The notes under the pieces are model-generated. The model saw only the letters and a program-made list of their open reading frames with translations, was not told the DNA's origin and made no database searches. A stretch of 64,000 nucleotides of DNA from Betaproteobacteria bacterium Ga0077526. GTDB taxonomy: Bacteria > Pseudomonadota > Gammaproteobacteria > Burkholderiales > Ga0077523. The DNA lies in contig LNDV01000031.1 of assembly GCA_001464765.1 (NCBI GenBank), forward strand, positions 188,867 through 252,866, written 5' to 3'. A program made the translations under genes and the position numbers. Below are positions 8,521 through 16,205 of this stretch, piece after piece (positions within the stretch are counted from its first letter, which is position 1; every line of letters begins with the position of its first letter).

Positions 8521-8934
8521 ATGTGGATCACCGCCCGCAAGTGCATCGCCGCGCTGCTCATCCTTAGCCTTTCCCAGCTCTCGATCATCGGTGCCGCCCA
8601 GGCAACCATGATCGGCACCGAGACGGTCGCCGCGACCTCCGGCGCGGACGTCCAATCCCGTCGTGCACACGTCCTGTCTTTCCTCGACCGTGAAGACGTC
8701 GTGCGGCAGTTCGACCAGCTGGGCGTTTCGCCGGTCGAAGCCAAGGCACGCGTGGCGGCCATGAGCGACGAGGAGCTGCTGAGCCTCGCCGACCGCATCG
8801 ATCAGGCCCCCGCGGGCGGAGATGCCATCGGCGCCATCATCACGGCCGCAGTGCTGGTCTTCATCGTGCTGCTGATCACGGACATCCTCGGGTTCACCAA
8901 GGTCTTCTCGTTCACCCGCGCGATCAAGCGCTGA
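8521..8934 (+). CDS. PA2779 family small membrane protein (copy 2)
   Basis: A 137-residue paralogue of the previous gene, with AAGGAGG just upstream of the ATG. It has an N-terminal signal peptide (ending near AQAT-MIGTET), a helical segment, one membrane helix (ITAAVLVFIVLLITDILGF) and a basic C-terminus (AIKR). Motifs shared with copy 1 are IGT-x-(S/T)-VA at the mature N-terminus and TD-(A/I)-LG-(Y/F)-T at the membrane exit. Function unknown. Two adjacent copies next to one C39-like peptidase suggest processing or assembly partners, which is inference. Confidence 0.8.
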   Translation: MWITARKCIAALLILSLSQLSIIGAAQATMIGTETVAATSGADVQSRRAHVLSFLDREDVVRQFDQLGVSPVEAKARVAAMSDEELLSLADRIDQAPAGGDAIGAIITAAVLVFIVLLITDILGFTKVFSFTRAIKR

Positions 8935-8981
8935 CCGGACGGCAGTCCGACCGCGGGCGGAGCCGCCCCGACTCCTCCCCG

Positions 8982-9974
8982 GTGATCCGGCCGCGACCGA
9001 CTCTCCCGTTCTTCCGGGCTGCGACGCTTGTCGCAGCTCTGGTCGTCTCCATCCTGTCTGGGTGCGCCGGCGCCCCGCCCCTGGATCCGGCCCGGCTCGC
9101 GCCGCTGCCGGCAAGTCTCGAACTTACAGACACCCCCTATTTCGCTCAGGAACGCAATCACTGCGGCCCGGCATCCCTGGCCATGGTGTTGCGGGCAGGC
9201 GGCTTCGATGCGTCCCCCGACTCCCTGGCGCCTCTGGTGTTCCTGCCCGCACGCCAGGGCAGCCTGCCGCTGGACATGCTGGGCGGTGCCCGCCGGGTGG
9301 GCGCCGTCGCCCTGCGCCTCGAACCGTCGGTGGAGGCGCTGTTCGAGCAGATCGCCCAGGGGCGCCCTGTCGTGGTGCTGCAGAACCTCGGGCTTTCCTG
9401 GTATCCCCGCTGGCACTACGCCGTCGCCATCGGCTTCGACCGCCCGCGGGAAGTGCTCATCCTGCGGTCCGGTCCCGAGACGCGCCAGGAGTTGCCGCTG
9501 GCGACCTTCGATCACACCTGGCAGCGCTCGGGACGGTGGGCGATGATCGTCGCCACCGCCGGCGAACTGCCGCGCGGCATCTCTGCGGCGCGCTACACCG
9601 AATCGCTCATCGCGCTCGAACGGATCCGCCGCTTCTCCGAGGCCCGGCAGGCGTATCTCGCCGGCGTGAAACGCTGGCCGACGGAACTGCCGCTCTGGGT
9701 GGGCCTCGGCAACACGGCCTACGCCATGGGCGATCTCGAAGCCTCCGAACAGGCCTTTCGCGAGGCGACGGTCCGGCACCCCGACGCGGACGCCCCGCTC
9801 AACAACCTCGCGCACGTACTGGCCCTGCGAGGCAGATTCGCCGAAGCGCGGGCTGCTGCCGAAAGCGCTGTCGCCCTCAAGGGCCCCAATGAGGATGCCG
9901 CCCGTCGCACGCTCGAGGAAGTCCTCGCCCGCGAGGCTGCCGCCAGGCCGGCCGCTATCACCCCGCCCGAGTGA
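8982..9974 (+). CDS. PA2778 family C39-like cysteine peptidase lipoprotein with TPR tail
   Basis: A 330-residue protein from a GTG start. The lipobox gives Cys28 (SILSGC). A C39-like peptidase domain follows: Gln in YFAQERNHCGPAS with catalytic Cys61, and catalytic His145 in RWHYAVAIG. Roughly residues 190-310 form tetratricopeptide-like helices (AYAMGDLEASEQAFREAT, LNNLAHVLALRGRFAEA). C39 domains usually cleave leader peptides, but this one is fused to no ABC exporter and is predicted to be lipid-anchored in the envelope. It closes a three-gene set with the two PA2779-like proteins, which are possible substrates or partners. Family assignment is good; the substrate is not known. Confidence 0.8.
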   Translation: MIRPRPTLPFFRAATLVAALVVSILSGCAGAPPLDPARLAPLPASLELTDTPYFAQERNHCGPASLAMVLRAGGFDASPDSLAPLVFLPARQGSLPLDMLGGARRVGAVALRLEPSVEALFEQIAQGRPVVVLQNLGLSWYPRWHYAVAIGFDRPREVLILRSGPETRQELPLATFDHTWQRSGRWAMIVATAGELPRGISAARYTESLIALERIRRFSEARQAYLAGVKRWPTELPLWVGLGNTAYAMGDLEASEQAFREATVRHPDADAPLNNLAHVLALRGRFAEARAAAESAVALKGPNEDAARRTLEEVLAREAAARPAAITPPE

Positions 9975-9994
9975 GGGGAATGCTTGCCTGGACG

Positions 9995-10030
9995 ACCATA
10001 GCCTTGCCAACCATAGCCTTGCCAACCATA
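9995..10030 (+). repeat. 15-bp direct repeat overlapping the marR promoter
   Basis: The unit ACCATAGCCTTGCCA occurs twice head to tail with no mismatch (9995-10009 and 10010-10024), followed by a partial third unit (ACCATA, 10025-10030). Each unit contains TTGCCA, and the second forms the likely -35 box of the MarR-type regulator. It could be a regulator binding array or simple slippage. Confidence 0.85.
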
Positions 10031-10047
10031 AGCTAGACAACTAATAT
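10019..10047 (+). promoter_or_regulatory. sigma-70 type promoter for the marR-efflux operon, probably leaderless
   Basis: TTGCCA (10019-10024) and TAATAT (10042-10047) are separated by exactly 17 bases, an unusually good match in this GC-rich window. The ATG at 10055 begins only 7 bases after the -10 box, about where transcription should start, so the mRNA would have little or no 5' leader. No Shine-Dalgarno sequence is present, which fits leaderless initiation. TAG-ACAA-CTA in the spacer is a possible operator. Confidence 0.7.
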
Positions 10048-10054
10048 CCGGGAC

Positions 10055-10534
10055 ATGTTTCGTGAAGATCTGTCCCGCAATTTCGGCTTCATCCTGAACG
10101 ACGTCGCCCGCCTCATGCGCACCCGGTTCGACCGGCGCGTGCGGGCGCTGGGGTTCACCCGCTCGCAGTGGTGGGTACTCAACCATCTGTTCCGGAACAA
10201 CGGCGCCACCCAGTCCGAACTCGCGGACATCCTCGAAGTCGAGAAGGCCACGCTCGGCCGTCTGCTGGATCGCATGGAGCAGAAGGGGTGGGTCCGCCGC
10301 GAGGCCGACACGGCCGACCGCCGCGTGAAGCACGTCTTCCTCACCGAAGAAGTGGAACCCGCCATCAAGGCCATGCGCGCCGCGGCGGCCGAAGTGCGCC
10401 GTGACGCGCTCGCCGGTCTGTCGGTGGCGCAGCAGGAAGGCTTCGTCGACGTGCTGCTCTCCATCAAGTCCAATCTGGCCCGTCCCGAGTCGGCAAACGG
10501 CACGCGGATCGCGCGCCGGCGGAGTGCCGCCTGA
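10055..10534 (+). CDS. MarR family transcriptional regulator
   Basis: A 159-residue winged-helix regulator of MarR type. The DNA-binding part is TQSELADILEVEKATLGRLL followed by the wing GWVRREADTADRRVKHVFLT; flanking helices form the dimer interface. MarR repressors usually sense small phenolic or lipophilic compounds and repress adjacent efflux genes. Here the stop codon overlaps the start of an EmrA-type adaptor by one base, and an EmrB-type pump, a BenE-type carrier and a halohydrin-dehalogenase-like enzyme follow, so this is the likely local repressor. The start lies directly at the predicted transcription start. Confidence 0.88.
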   Translation: MFREDLSRNFGFILNDVARLMRTRFDRRVRALGFTRSQWWVLNHLFRNNGATQSELADILEVEKATLGRLLDRMEQKGWVRREADTADRRVKHVFLTEEVEPAIKAMRAAAAEVRRDALAGLSVAQQEGFVDVLLSIKSNLARPESANGTRIARRRSAA

Positions 10535-11658
10535 TGAGCCTGCGAGCCCGCGCGCTTGCCTGGCTTGCGCCCATGCGCCTGTTGAGGATTTTCCTGCTCC
10601 TGTTCGTGCCGCTGGTCGCCATCGCGGTCGGCGCCCGGTACTACGCGCAGTCCGGGCGCTTCGCCGTCACGGAGAACGCCTACGTCAAGGCTGCCATCGT
10701 CGTCGTCAGTTCCGAAGTATCGGGCCGCGTTCGCGACGTCGCCGTCAGCGACAACCAGCGGGTCGCGCCCGGCGATCTGCTGTTCCGCATCGATCCGGGT
10801 CCGTTCGAGATCGCAGTGGCTCGCGCGAAGGCGCAGATGGACGTCGTCCGTACAGACATCCAGTCGCTCCGTGCGGAGTACCGCGCATCCACCCGCGAAG
10901 TGGAAGAGACGCGAGAGCAGATCGCGTTTCTCGCCCGCCAGTTCGACCGCCAGGAGCGACTGCGGGAAAGCGGCATGAGCCGCGCGGATGCCTACGACGA
11001 AGCCCGTCACAACCTGGATCTCTCGCGGCTGCGGCTCGTGAGCGTGCAGGAACGCGCGACCCGCGTCATCGCCAGCCTCTCCGGCGATCCGGACATTCCG
11101 GTGGAACGGCATCCCCGCTACGTGGAAGCCAAGTCCGCCCTCGACGCCGCGTCGATGGAACTCGCGAGGACCGAAGTCCGTGCGCCATCCGCTGGCGTGG
11201 TGAGCAACATGCGCCTGCAGAAAGGCGAGCACATCGAAAAGGGCAACGCGATCTTCAGCGTCATCAGCAGCGCCCCGGTGTGGATCGAGGCCAACTACAA
11301 GGAAACGCAGCTCACGCATCTGTCGGTGGGTCAGCGCGCCACCGTCACGGTCGATGCCTACCCCGACAACGAGTGGCCGGCCCGCGTGGCGTCCATCGCA
11401 CCCGCAACCGGCGCTGAATTCGCGGTGCTGCCGCCGCAGAATGCAACGGGCAACTGGGTCAAGGTCGTGCAGAGAGTCCCGGTGCGCGTGGACGTCGAGC
11501 CGGGCAGCGGCGGGCCGGAACTGCGAGCCGGCATGACCGTCACCGTGTCGGTGGACACGGGCCACAGCAACGGTCTGCCGCGGTCCGTCCAGAAGCTCAT
11601 CGACAGCGGCTACCTGCCGCGCTTCCTGCAAGCCTCGCCCGCCCTAGCGGGCGACTGA
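10534..11658 (+). CDS. EmrA-type HlyD family membrane fusion protein
   Basis: A 374-residue periplasmic adaptor. One N-terminal membrane helix (LRIFLLLFVPLVAIAVG) is followed by the first lipoyl half (SGRVRDVAVSDNQRVAPGD), an alpha-helical hairpin (about residues 90-190), the second lipoyl half (VRAPSAGVVSNMRLQKGEH) and a beta-barrel (WIEANYKETQLTHLSVGQ). It would connect the inner-membrane DHA2 pump encoded next to an outer-membrane TolC-type channel. Its ATG overlaps the marR stop by one base, so it is translationally coupled to the regulator. No TolC homologue is encoded nearby. Confidence 0.88.
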   Translation: MSLRARALAWLAPMRLLRIFLLLFVPLVAIAVGARYYAQSGRFAVTENAYVKAAIVVVSSEVSGRVRDVAVSDNQRVAPGDLLFRIDPGPFEIAVARAKAQMDVVRTDIQSLRAEYRASTREVEETREQIAFLARQFDRQERLRESGMSRADAYDEARHNLDLSRLRLVSVQERATRVIASLSGDPDIPVERHPRYVEAKSALDAASMELARTEVRAPSAGVVSNMRLQKGEHIEKGNAIFSVISSAPVWIEANYKETQLTHLSVGQRATVTVDAYPDNEWPARVASIAPATGAEFAVLPPQNATGNWVKVVQRVPVRVDVEPGSGGPELRAGMTVTVSVDTGHSNGLPRSVQKLIDSGYLPRFLQASPALAGD

Positions 11659-11682
11659 TCCGCCGCCCGCGGGACGACCGGC

Positions 11683-13218
11683 ATGTTCGATCCCGCGATG
11701 CGCCCCCGGCACCCGACGCTCGTGACGGCGTCGGTCATGCTGGCCTCGCTGCTCTACTCCATCGACTGGACCATCGCAGCCGTGGCCCTGCCTCACATGC
11801 AGGGCACCTTCTCGGCATCGCAGGATCAGATCGCGTGGGTCATCACGTCCTACATCGTCGCCTCCGCGATCAGCATTCCGCTGGCCGGGTGGCTCAGCCT
11901 TCGGTTCGGCCGCAAGCGACTGTTCCTGTTCGCGATGGCGAGCTTCACCATCGCATCGTTCTTCTGCGGCGCGGCGGAGTCGCTTGCCGTGGAGGTCACC
12001 GCGCGCGTGCTGCAGGGGCTGGGCGGCGCCTTCATCATTCCGCTGTCCCACGCGATCATTCTCGACACCTATCCGCCGGAAGAACATGGCAAGGCGATGG
12101 CGCTGTGGGGTACGGGTTCCGTGTTCGGGTCGTTCATCGGCCCCTCGCTCGGCGGCTGGCTCACCGAGCACGTCGGCTGGCAGTTCATCTTCTACATCAA
12201 CCTGCCCATCGGCCTCATCGCCTTCCTCGGCCTGCTCCTGTTCGTGCCCGAGACCCGGCGCGACCGGTCCACACCGCTCGACTGGATCGGCTTCCTGAGC
12301 CTCGCGATGTGCGTGGGATCCCTGCAGTTGATGCTCGACCGCGGCGGCAGCCTCGACTGGTTCGAGTCGATGGAGATCGTGGTGGAAGCCTGTCTCGCGT
12401 GCCTGGGCTTCTATCTGTTCCTCGCCCACAGTCTCACGACCCGTCACCCGTTCCTCGACCTGCGGCTGTTCACGGAGCGCCGCTTCGCCCTGGGTCTGCT
12501 ATTCGTGTTCATGTACGGCCTGCTCACGGTTCCGCCGATCGTGCTGATGCCTTCCTTCCTCGCGGACATCCGGGGCTATTCCATCGAATCCGTCGGCCTG
12601 CTGCAGGCGCCCCGCGGGGTCGGGATGTTCCTCGCGATGATTGCGGGCGGTCGTCTCACCGGGCGCGTCGACCCGCGCATCCTCATCGCGTGCGGCCTCA
12701 TCACGATGGCCTTGCCTGCGCTGGAGATGTCCACGTGGACCGCCGAGGTGGACGCCTGGGAACTCACCTGGACCAACTTCCTGCAGGGGGTCGGCGGCGG
12801 GATCATCCTCGTGCCGATCCAGATGATCGCGTTCCCGGGCGTCGCGCCGGAACGTCGCACGGAAGCGACCGCGGTCTACAACCTCATACGGAGCATCGGT
12901 GCGGCCATCGGCGTCTCGGTGGCGACGAGCATGTTCGTGCGCCAGGCAACGGTAAACCGATCGCACCTGGCCGAGCACGTGACGCAGTACAGCGCGGCGC
13001 TGCCACCGGATACCGGCGTCGTCGCGTGGAGCCTGCGCACGCTACAGGGCGTCGCGACCCTCGACCGGGAACTCGATCATCAGGCGGCGATGATGGCGTA
13101 CCTCTGGGACTTCAAGCTGCTCGCCTTCGCCGCTCTGGCGGGCCTGCCATTCCTGCTGCTGGTCGGACGCACCGCTCGCGGCGTTGCACCGCCGATGGAA
13201 GCCACCGAGGCCGCCTGA
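11683..13218 (+). CDS. EmrB/QacA-type DHA2 drug:H+ antiporter
   Basis: A 511-residue, 14-helix MFS exporter of the DHA2 family. Visible motifs are motif A-like WLSLRFGRKRLF after helix 2, motif C-like region GSVFGSFIGPSLGGWL in helix 5, and IDWTIAAVALPHM in helix 1 (conserved acidic residue of DHA2 pumps). With the adaptor just upstream it should form a tripartite efflux pump expelling hydrophobic compounds. The start at 11683 gives MFDPAMRPRHP; the second Met (11698) is also possible. It is followed by the carrier gene after 12 bases. Confidence 0.9.
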   Translation: MFDPAMRPRHPTLVTASVMLASLLYSIDWTIAAVALPHMQGTFSASQDQIAWVITSYIVASAISIPLAGWLSLRFGRKRLFLFAMASFTIASFFCGAAESLAVEVTARVLQGLGGAFIIPLSHAIILDTYPPEEHGKAMALWGTGSVFGSFIGPSLGGWLTEHVGWQFIFYINLPIGLIAFLGLLLFVPETRRDRSTPLDWIGFLSLAMCVGSLQLMLDRGGSLDWFESMEIVVEACLACLGFYLFLAHSLTTRHPFLDLRLFTERRFALGLLFVFMYGLLTVPPIVLMPSFLADIRGYSIESVGLLQAPRGVGMFLAMIAGGRLTGRVDPRILIACGLITMALPALEMSTWTAEVDAWELTWTNFLQGVGGGIILVPIQMIAFPGVAPERRTEATAVYNLIRSIGAAIGVSVATSMFVRQATVNRSHLAEHVTQYSAALPPDTGVVAWSLRTLQGVATLDRELDHQAAMMAYLWDFKLLAFAALAGLPFLLLVGRTARGVAPPMEATEAA

Positions 13219-13230
13219 CGGTCCCGCGCC

Positions 13231-14388
13231 ATGCTGCCAAAGCTTTCCCTCTCGCCGGTGGTCGCCGGCTTCGTGACCGTGCTCGTGGGCTTCAGCAGTT
13301 CCGCTGCGGTGGTGTTCCAGGCCGCGAAAGCGCTGGGTGCCGGCCCCGAAGAGATCGCCTCATGGATGTGGGCGATCTGTGTCGGCATCGCCATCACGGG
13401 AATCGGCCTGTCGCTGCGCTATCGCATCCCGGTGGTGGTCGCGTGGTCGACCCCCGGTGCCGCCATGCTGGTGAGCGCGGTCGAGGGCCGCACCATGGCC
13501 GAAGCCATCGGTGCGTTCATCGTCTCCGCGATTCTCATCGCGATCGTCGGCTTCTCGGGCGTGTTCGCGCGCGCGTTGCATCGCATTCCGGCTTCACTCG
13601 CCGCCGCGATGCTTGCGGGCGTTCTCGTGCGCTTCGGGCTGGACGCGTTCATCGCGATCCGGACCGAGCCGGTACTCGCCATCGGCATGCTCGCGACGTA
13701 CCTCGTCCTGCGTCGCGCTTCTCCGCGCTATGCAGTCGTGGGGGCGCTCGCCTGCGGTGTCGTCATCGCTGCGGTGTCGGGCCTGCTGCATCTGGACGAT
13801 GTGCACCTCGCGTTCGCCCGACCGGTGTGGACCACGCCGGATTTCTCGCTGCCGGCGATGATCGGCATCGCCCTGCCTCTGTTCATCGTCACCATGGCTT
13901 CGCAAAACGTTCCCGGTGTCGCCGCGCTGCGGGCCTCGGGCTATGAACCACCCGTGTCCTCGCTCATCGGCTGGACGGGCACGCTCAACGCCATCATGGC
14001 GCCCTTCGGGGGATTCACGCTCAACCTCGCCGCCATCACCGCGGCCATCTGCATGGGACGGGAGGCGCATCCCGATCCCGCCCAGCGCTACCAGGCCGCT
14101 GTCTGGGCGGGCGTCTTCTACCTGATGATCGGGTTGTCCGGCGCCACGGTCGGCGCGCTGTTCGCGGCGTTTCCCGCCGAACTCATCATGGCGATCGCCG
14201 GTCTGGCGCTCTTCGGCACCATCGGCAACGGCCTCGCAACAGCGCTCGCGGAGGAGTCGCGACGGGAACCGGCGCTCATCACCTTTCTCGTCACGGCCTC
14301 CGGTGTCACGCTCGCCGGCATTGGCGCGGCGTTCTGGGGACTGGTCGCAGGCGTGCTCGCCACGATCGTCCTGCGGTATCGTCGCTGA
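13231..14388 (+). CDS. BenE family benzoate/H+ symporter-like protein
   Basis: A 385-residue polytopic membrane protein with about 11-12 helices and the BenE pattern: AAVVFQAAKALGAGPEEIAS, VVVAWSTPGAAML, FIVTMASQNVPGVAALRASG and FGGFTLNLAAITAAICMG. Characterised members import benzoate-type aromatic acids with protons. It is 12 bases from the exporter gene upstream and 32 from the dehalogenase-like gene downstream, so the operon couples import, export and one enzyme. No benzoate catabolic genes occur in the window, so the transported compound may be something else. Confidence 0.87.
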   Translation: MLPKLSLSPVVAGFVTVLVGFSSSAAVVFQAAKALGAGPEEIASWMWAICVGIAITGIGLSLRYRIPVVVAWSTPGAAMLVSAVEGRTMAEAIGAFIVSAILIAIVGFSGVFARALHRIPASLAAAMLAGVLVRFGLDAFIAIRTEPVLAIGMLATYLVLRRASPRYAVVGALACGVVIAAVSGLLHLDDVHLAFARPVWTTPDFSLPAMIGIALPLFIVTMASQNVPGVAALRASGYEPPVSSLIGWTGTLNAIMAPFGGFTLNLAAITAAICMGREAHPDPAQRYQAAVWAGVFYLMIGLSGATVGALFAAFPAELIMAIAGLALFGTIGNGLATALAEESRREPALITFLVTASGVTLAGIGAAFWGLVAGVLATIVLRYRR

Positions 14389-14420
14389 CACCCAAGTCTC
14401 GACCCAAGGACGGTACTGCG

Positions 14421-15104
14421 ATGTCCCTCTTCGATCTGACAGGCCTGCGCATCCTCGTGACCCAGAGCGCGGAGTTCATGGGACCGACGCTTTGCGAGGT
14501 ATTCACCTCCCTCGGGGCGGAGGTCATCGCCGATGCCAGCCCGCTCACTTCGCCGGCGGCACCGGGAGAAGTCGTTGCCCGCGCCGGTCACGTGGACGTG
14601 TTTGTCGCCAACCTCGCCATTCCCGCGCCGTCGACGCCCGTCACCCAGGTGACCGACGACGAGTGGCAGAGCGTGTTCGCCCATCTGGTGGATCCCCTGC
14701 CCCGACTCTGCCGGGCGGTGCTGCCGCAGATGATCGCGCGCCGCCGCGGCAAGATCCTCGTGATGGGCAGCGCCTCGGCTCTGCGTGGAATGAAGCGCGC
14801 GTCCACCTACAGTGCCGCGCGCGGAGCGCAGCTCGCCTACGTGCAGGCCGTGGGCGTGGAAGTGGCGCCTCACAACGTTCAGGTGAACGCCATCGCCCAG
14901 AATTTCGTCGAGAACCCGACCTACTTTCCGCCGGAAGTGCAGGCGAATCCGAAGTTCCAGGCCCGCCTCGCGGCGGAGGTGCCGCTGGGACGCCTGGTGA
15001 GCGCGGACGAAGACGCCCGGTTCGCGGCCTATCTTTGCAGCCCCGCGGCCGACGCGTTCGTCGGGCAGGTGTTCCCCGTCTGCGGCGGCTGGGCGATCCG
15101 CTAG
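14421..15104 (+). CDS. probable halohydrin dehalogenase (SDR-fold, Ser-Tyr-Arg triad)
   Basis: A 227-residue SDR-fold protein lacking both hallmarks of ordinary SDR oxidoreductases. In place of TGxxxGxG it has TQSAEFMG (T14, F19, G21), matching the T-x4-(F/Y)-x-G nucleophile-binding motif of halohydrin dehalogenases. In place of Tyr-x3-Lys it has Ser117-x12-Tyr130-x3-Arg134, the dehalogenase triad. The stretch NAIAQNFVENPTYFPPE also resembles that family. These enzymes, which need no NAD(P), reversibly expel halide from vicinal halohydrins to form epoxides and open epoxides with small anions. AAGGACGG precedes the ATG. It ends the MarR/efflux/carrier operon. The family name is strongly supported; substrate and activity are untested. 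Confidence 0.82.
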   Translation: MSLFDLTGLRILVTQSAEFMGPTLCEVFTSLGAEVIADASPLTSPAAPGEVVARAGHVDVFVANLAIPAPSTPVTQVTDDEWQSVFAHLVDPLPRLCRAVLPQMIARRRGKILVMGSASALRGMKRASTYSAARGAQLAYVQAVGVEVAPHNVQVNAIAQNFVENPTYFPPEVQANPKFQARLAAEVPLGRLVSADEDARFAAYLCSPAADAFVGQVFPVCGGWAIR

Positions 15105-15331
15105 CCAGGTCCCGTCGCGCGTCCGCGCAGGTTTCGCGGCCCCCCCCCGATCGACAACGGCATATCCGCGGTGTCGAGAAACTTGGCACAATCGATGGCG
15201 TCGATATGCTGGATGACTGGACCGTTACGCCGTCCGGCCCGGCGATCGGAAGACGACCGCGCTAAGCCATTGATGTCATGCCTCGCCGGCAGTTGTCCGA
15301 TTGTTGACACAAACGCGCCCGCTCAGAGGCT

Positions 15332-15348
15332 CGAAAAATGCTTTTTCG
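15332..15348 (+). promoter_or_regulatory. inverted repeat enclosing a start codon
   Basis: CGAAAAA and TTTTTCG form a perfect 7-bp inverted repeat with a 3-base loop, and the ATG at 15338 lies across the stem-loop junction. If that ATG is used, the hairpin could limit ribosome access; alternatively it marks an untranslated segment before the ATG at 15362. An isolated TTGACA at 15304-15309 may be a -35 box, but no matching -10 was found. Confidence 0.4.
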
Positions 15349-16147
15349 TCCCCCCACAGACATGCGCATCCGTCGTCGCGCCTACCCGGAGCTGCCTTCA
15401 GTGATCCGTCGAGTCGTTATCGCCTTTTTCTCCGGCCTGCCGCTCATTGCAGCCCTCGCCTTCCCGCTCCGTGCAGAAGCCGCCCTGGAGTTCGTGGGCA
15501 TCTGCCCGGACGGCCCGGCAGGAGGCCCTCGCAATACCGCCTGTGTCGTCACCGACGGCGCGTTCGAGTATCTGACCTTCGGCGGCGCACGAGTCCTCCC
15601 GGATGCACTGAAGACGCTTCTCGATCAGGGATGGGAACTCGGCACTCGCACCGAGTTCGCCGAACTCGTCGCCCGGCAGGCGCCGGTCTTCACGAGCAAC
15701 TGGAACGATGCAACCGTCGCTCGCGGCGCGGTGTTCACGCCGGCGTCCGGCGCCCTGGTGCAGCAGGAGTTCGCGTCGCTTGCCCAGGCTCGCACCGGCG
15801 ATGTCGAAATCGCGAAGGCATTCACCGCCATCATCCTGATGCTCGGCGGCCAGGACGGGAATCCCTCCTACTCCATCACCCTCGGCACGGCCGATCTCGA
15901 TGCGAGCGGGCTCAACCGCTACACGGCGACCCTCAGCGCCTACCTCACGGATCAGGGCGCATCGCTCACTCGCAACAACCTGTTCTCGGGCCCGGCCAGC
16001 ACCGCGACGCGAACGCTCGCGTCCGAAGCGAACCGTAGCGCCTACTTCCTCCTGCGCCCGCTGGCCCCCATTCCGGAGCCGGAGCCTTTCGTTCTGCTCG
16101 GCGTCGGATTGGCCACGCTGCTGGTGGTCCGTCGTCGCCTGCGCTGA
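15338..16147 (+). CDS. PEP-CTERM-type exported protein
   Basis: A 269-residue exported protein. Signal-like helix VVIAFFSGLPLIAALAFPL ends near AEAAL. The C-terminus IPEPEPFVLLGVGLATLLVV plus RRRLR is a PEP-CTERM sorting signal. The middle (about residues 50-240) contains two cysteines (FVGICPDGP, NTACVVTDG) and no recognised domain. Start is uncertain: 15338 gives a 36-residue leader before the signal helix, 15362 a shorter one; neither has a good ribosome site. It stands alone between the dehalogenase-like gene and the acyl-CoA synthetase. Probably processed by an exosortase encoded elsewhere. Confidence 0.75.
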   Translation: MLFRPPTDMRIRRRAYPELPSVIRRVVIAFFSGLPLIAALAFPLRAEAALEFVGICPDGPAGGPRNTACVVTDGAFEYLTFGGARVLPDALKTLLDQGWELGTRTEFAELVARQAPVFTSNWNDATVARGAVFTPASGALVQQEFASLAQARTGDVEIAKAFTAIILMLGGQDGNPSYSITLGTADLDASGLNRYTATLSAYLTDQGASLTRNNLFSGPASTATRTLASEANRSAYFLLRPLAPIPEPEPFVLLGVGLATLLVVRRRLR

Positions 16148-16205
16148 GACCCGACACCTCCCTTGCCGTAGAGCCGCAGGGCTTGCCTTCCTGCCTGGCG
16201 TTGCC

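Noticed and set aside
14421-15104. Ordinary NAD(P)-dependent SDR oxidoreductase
   Set aside because: The glycine-rich cofactor motif is missing and the catalytic Lys is Arg; the complete halohydrin dehalogenase signature explains both.
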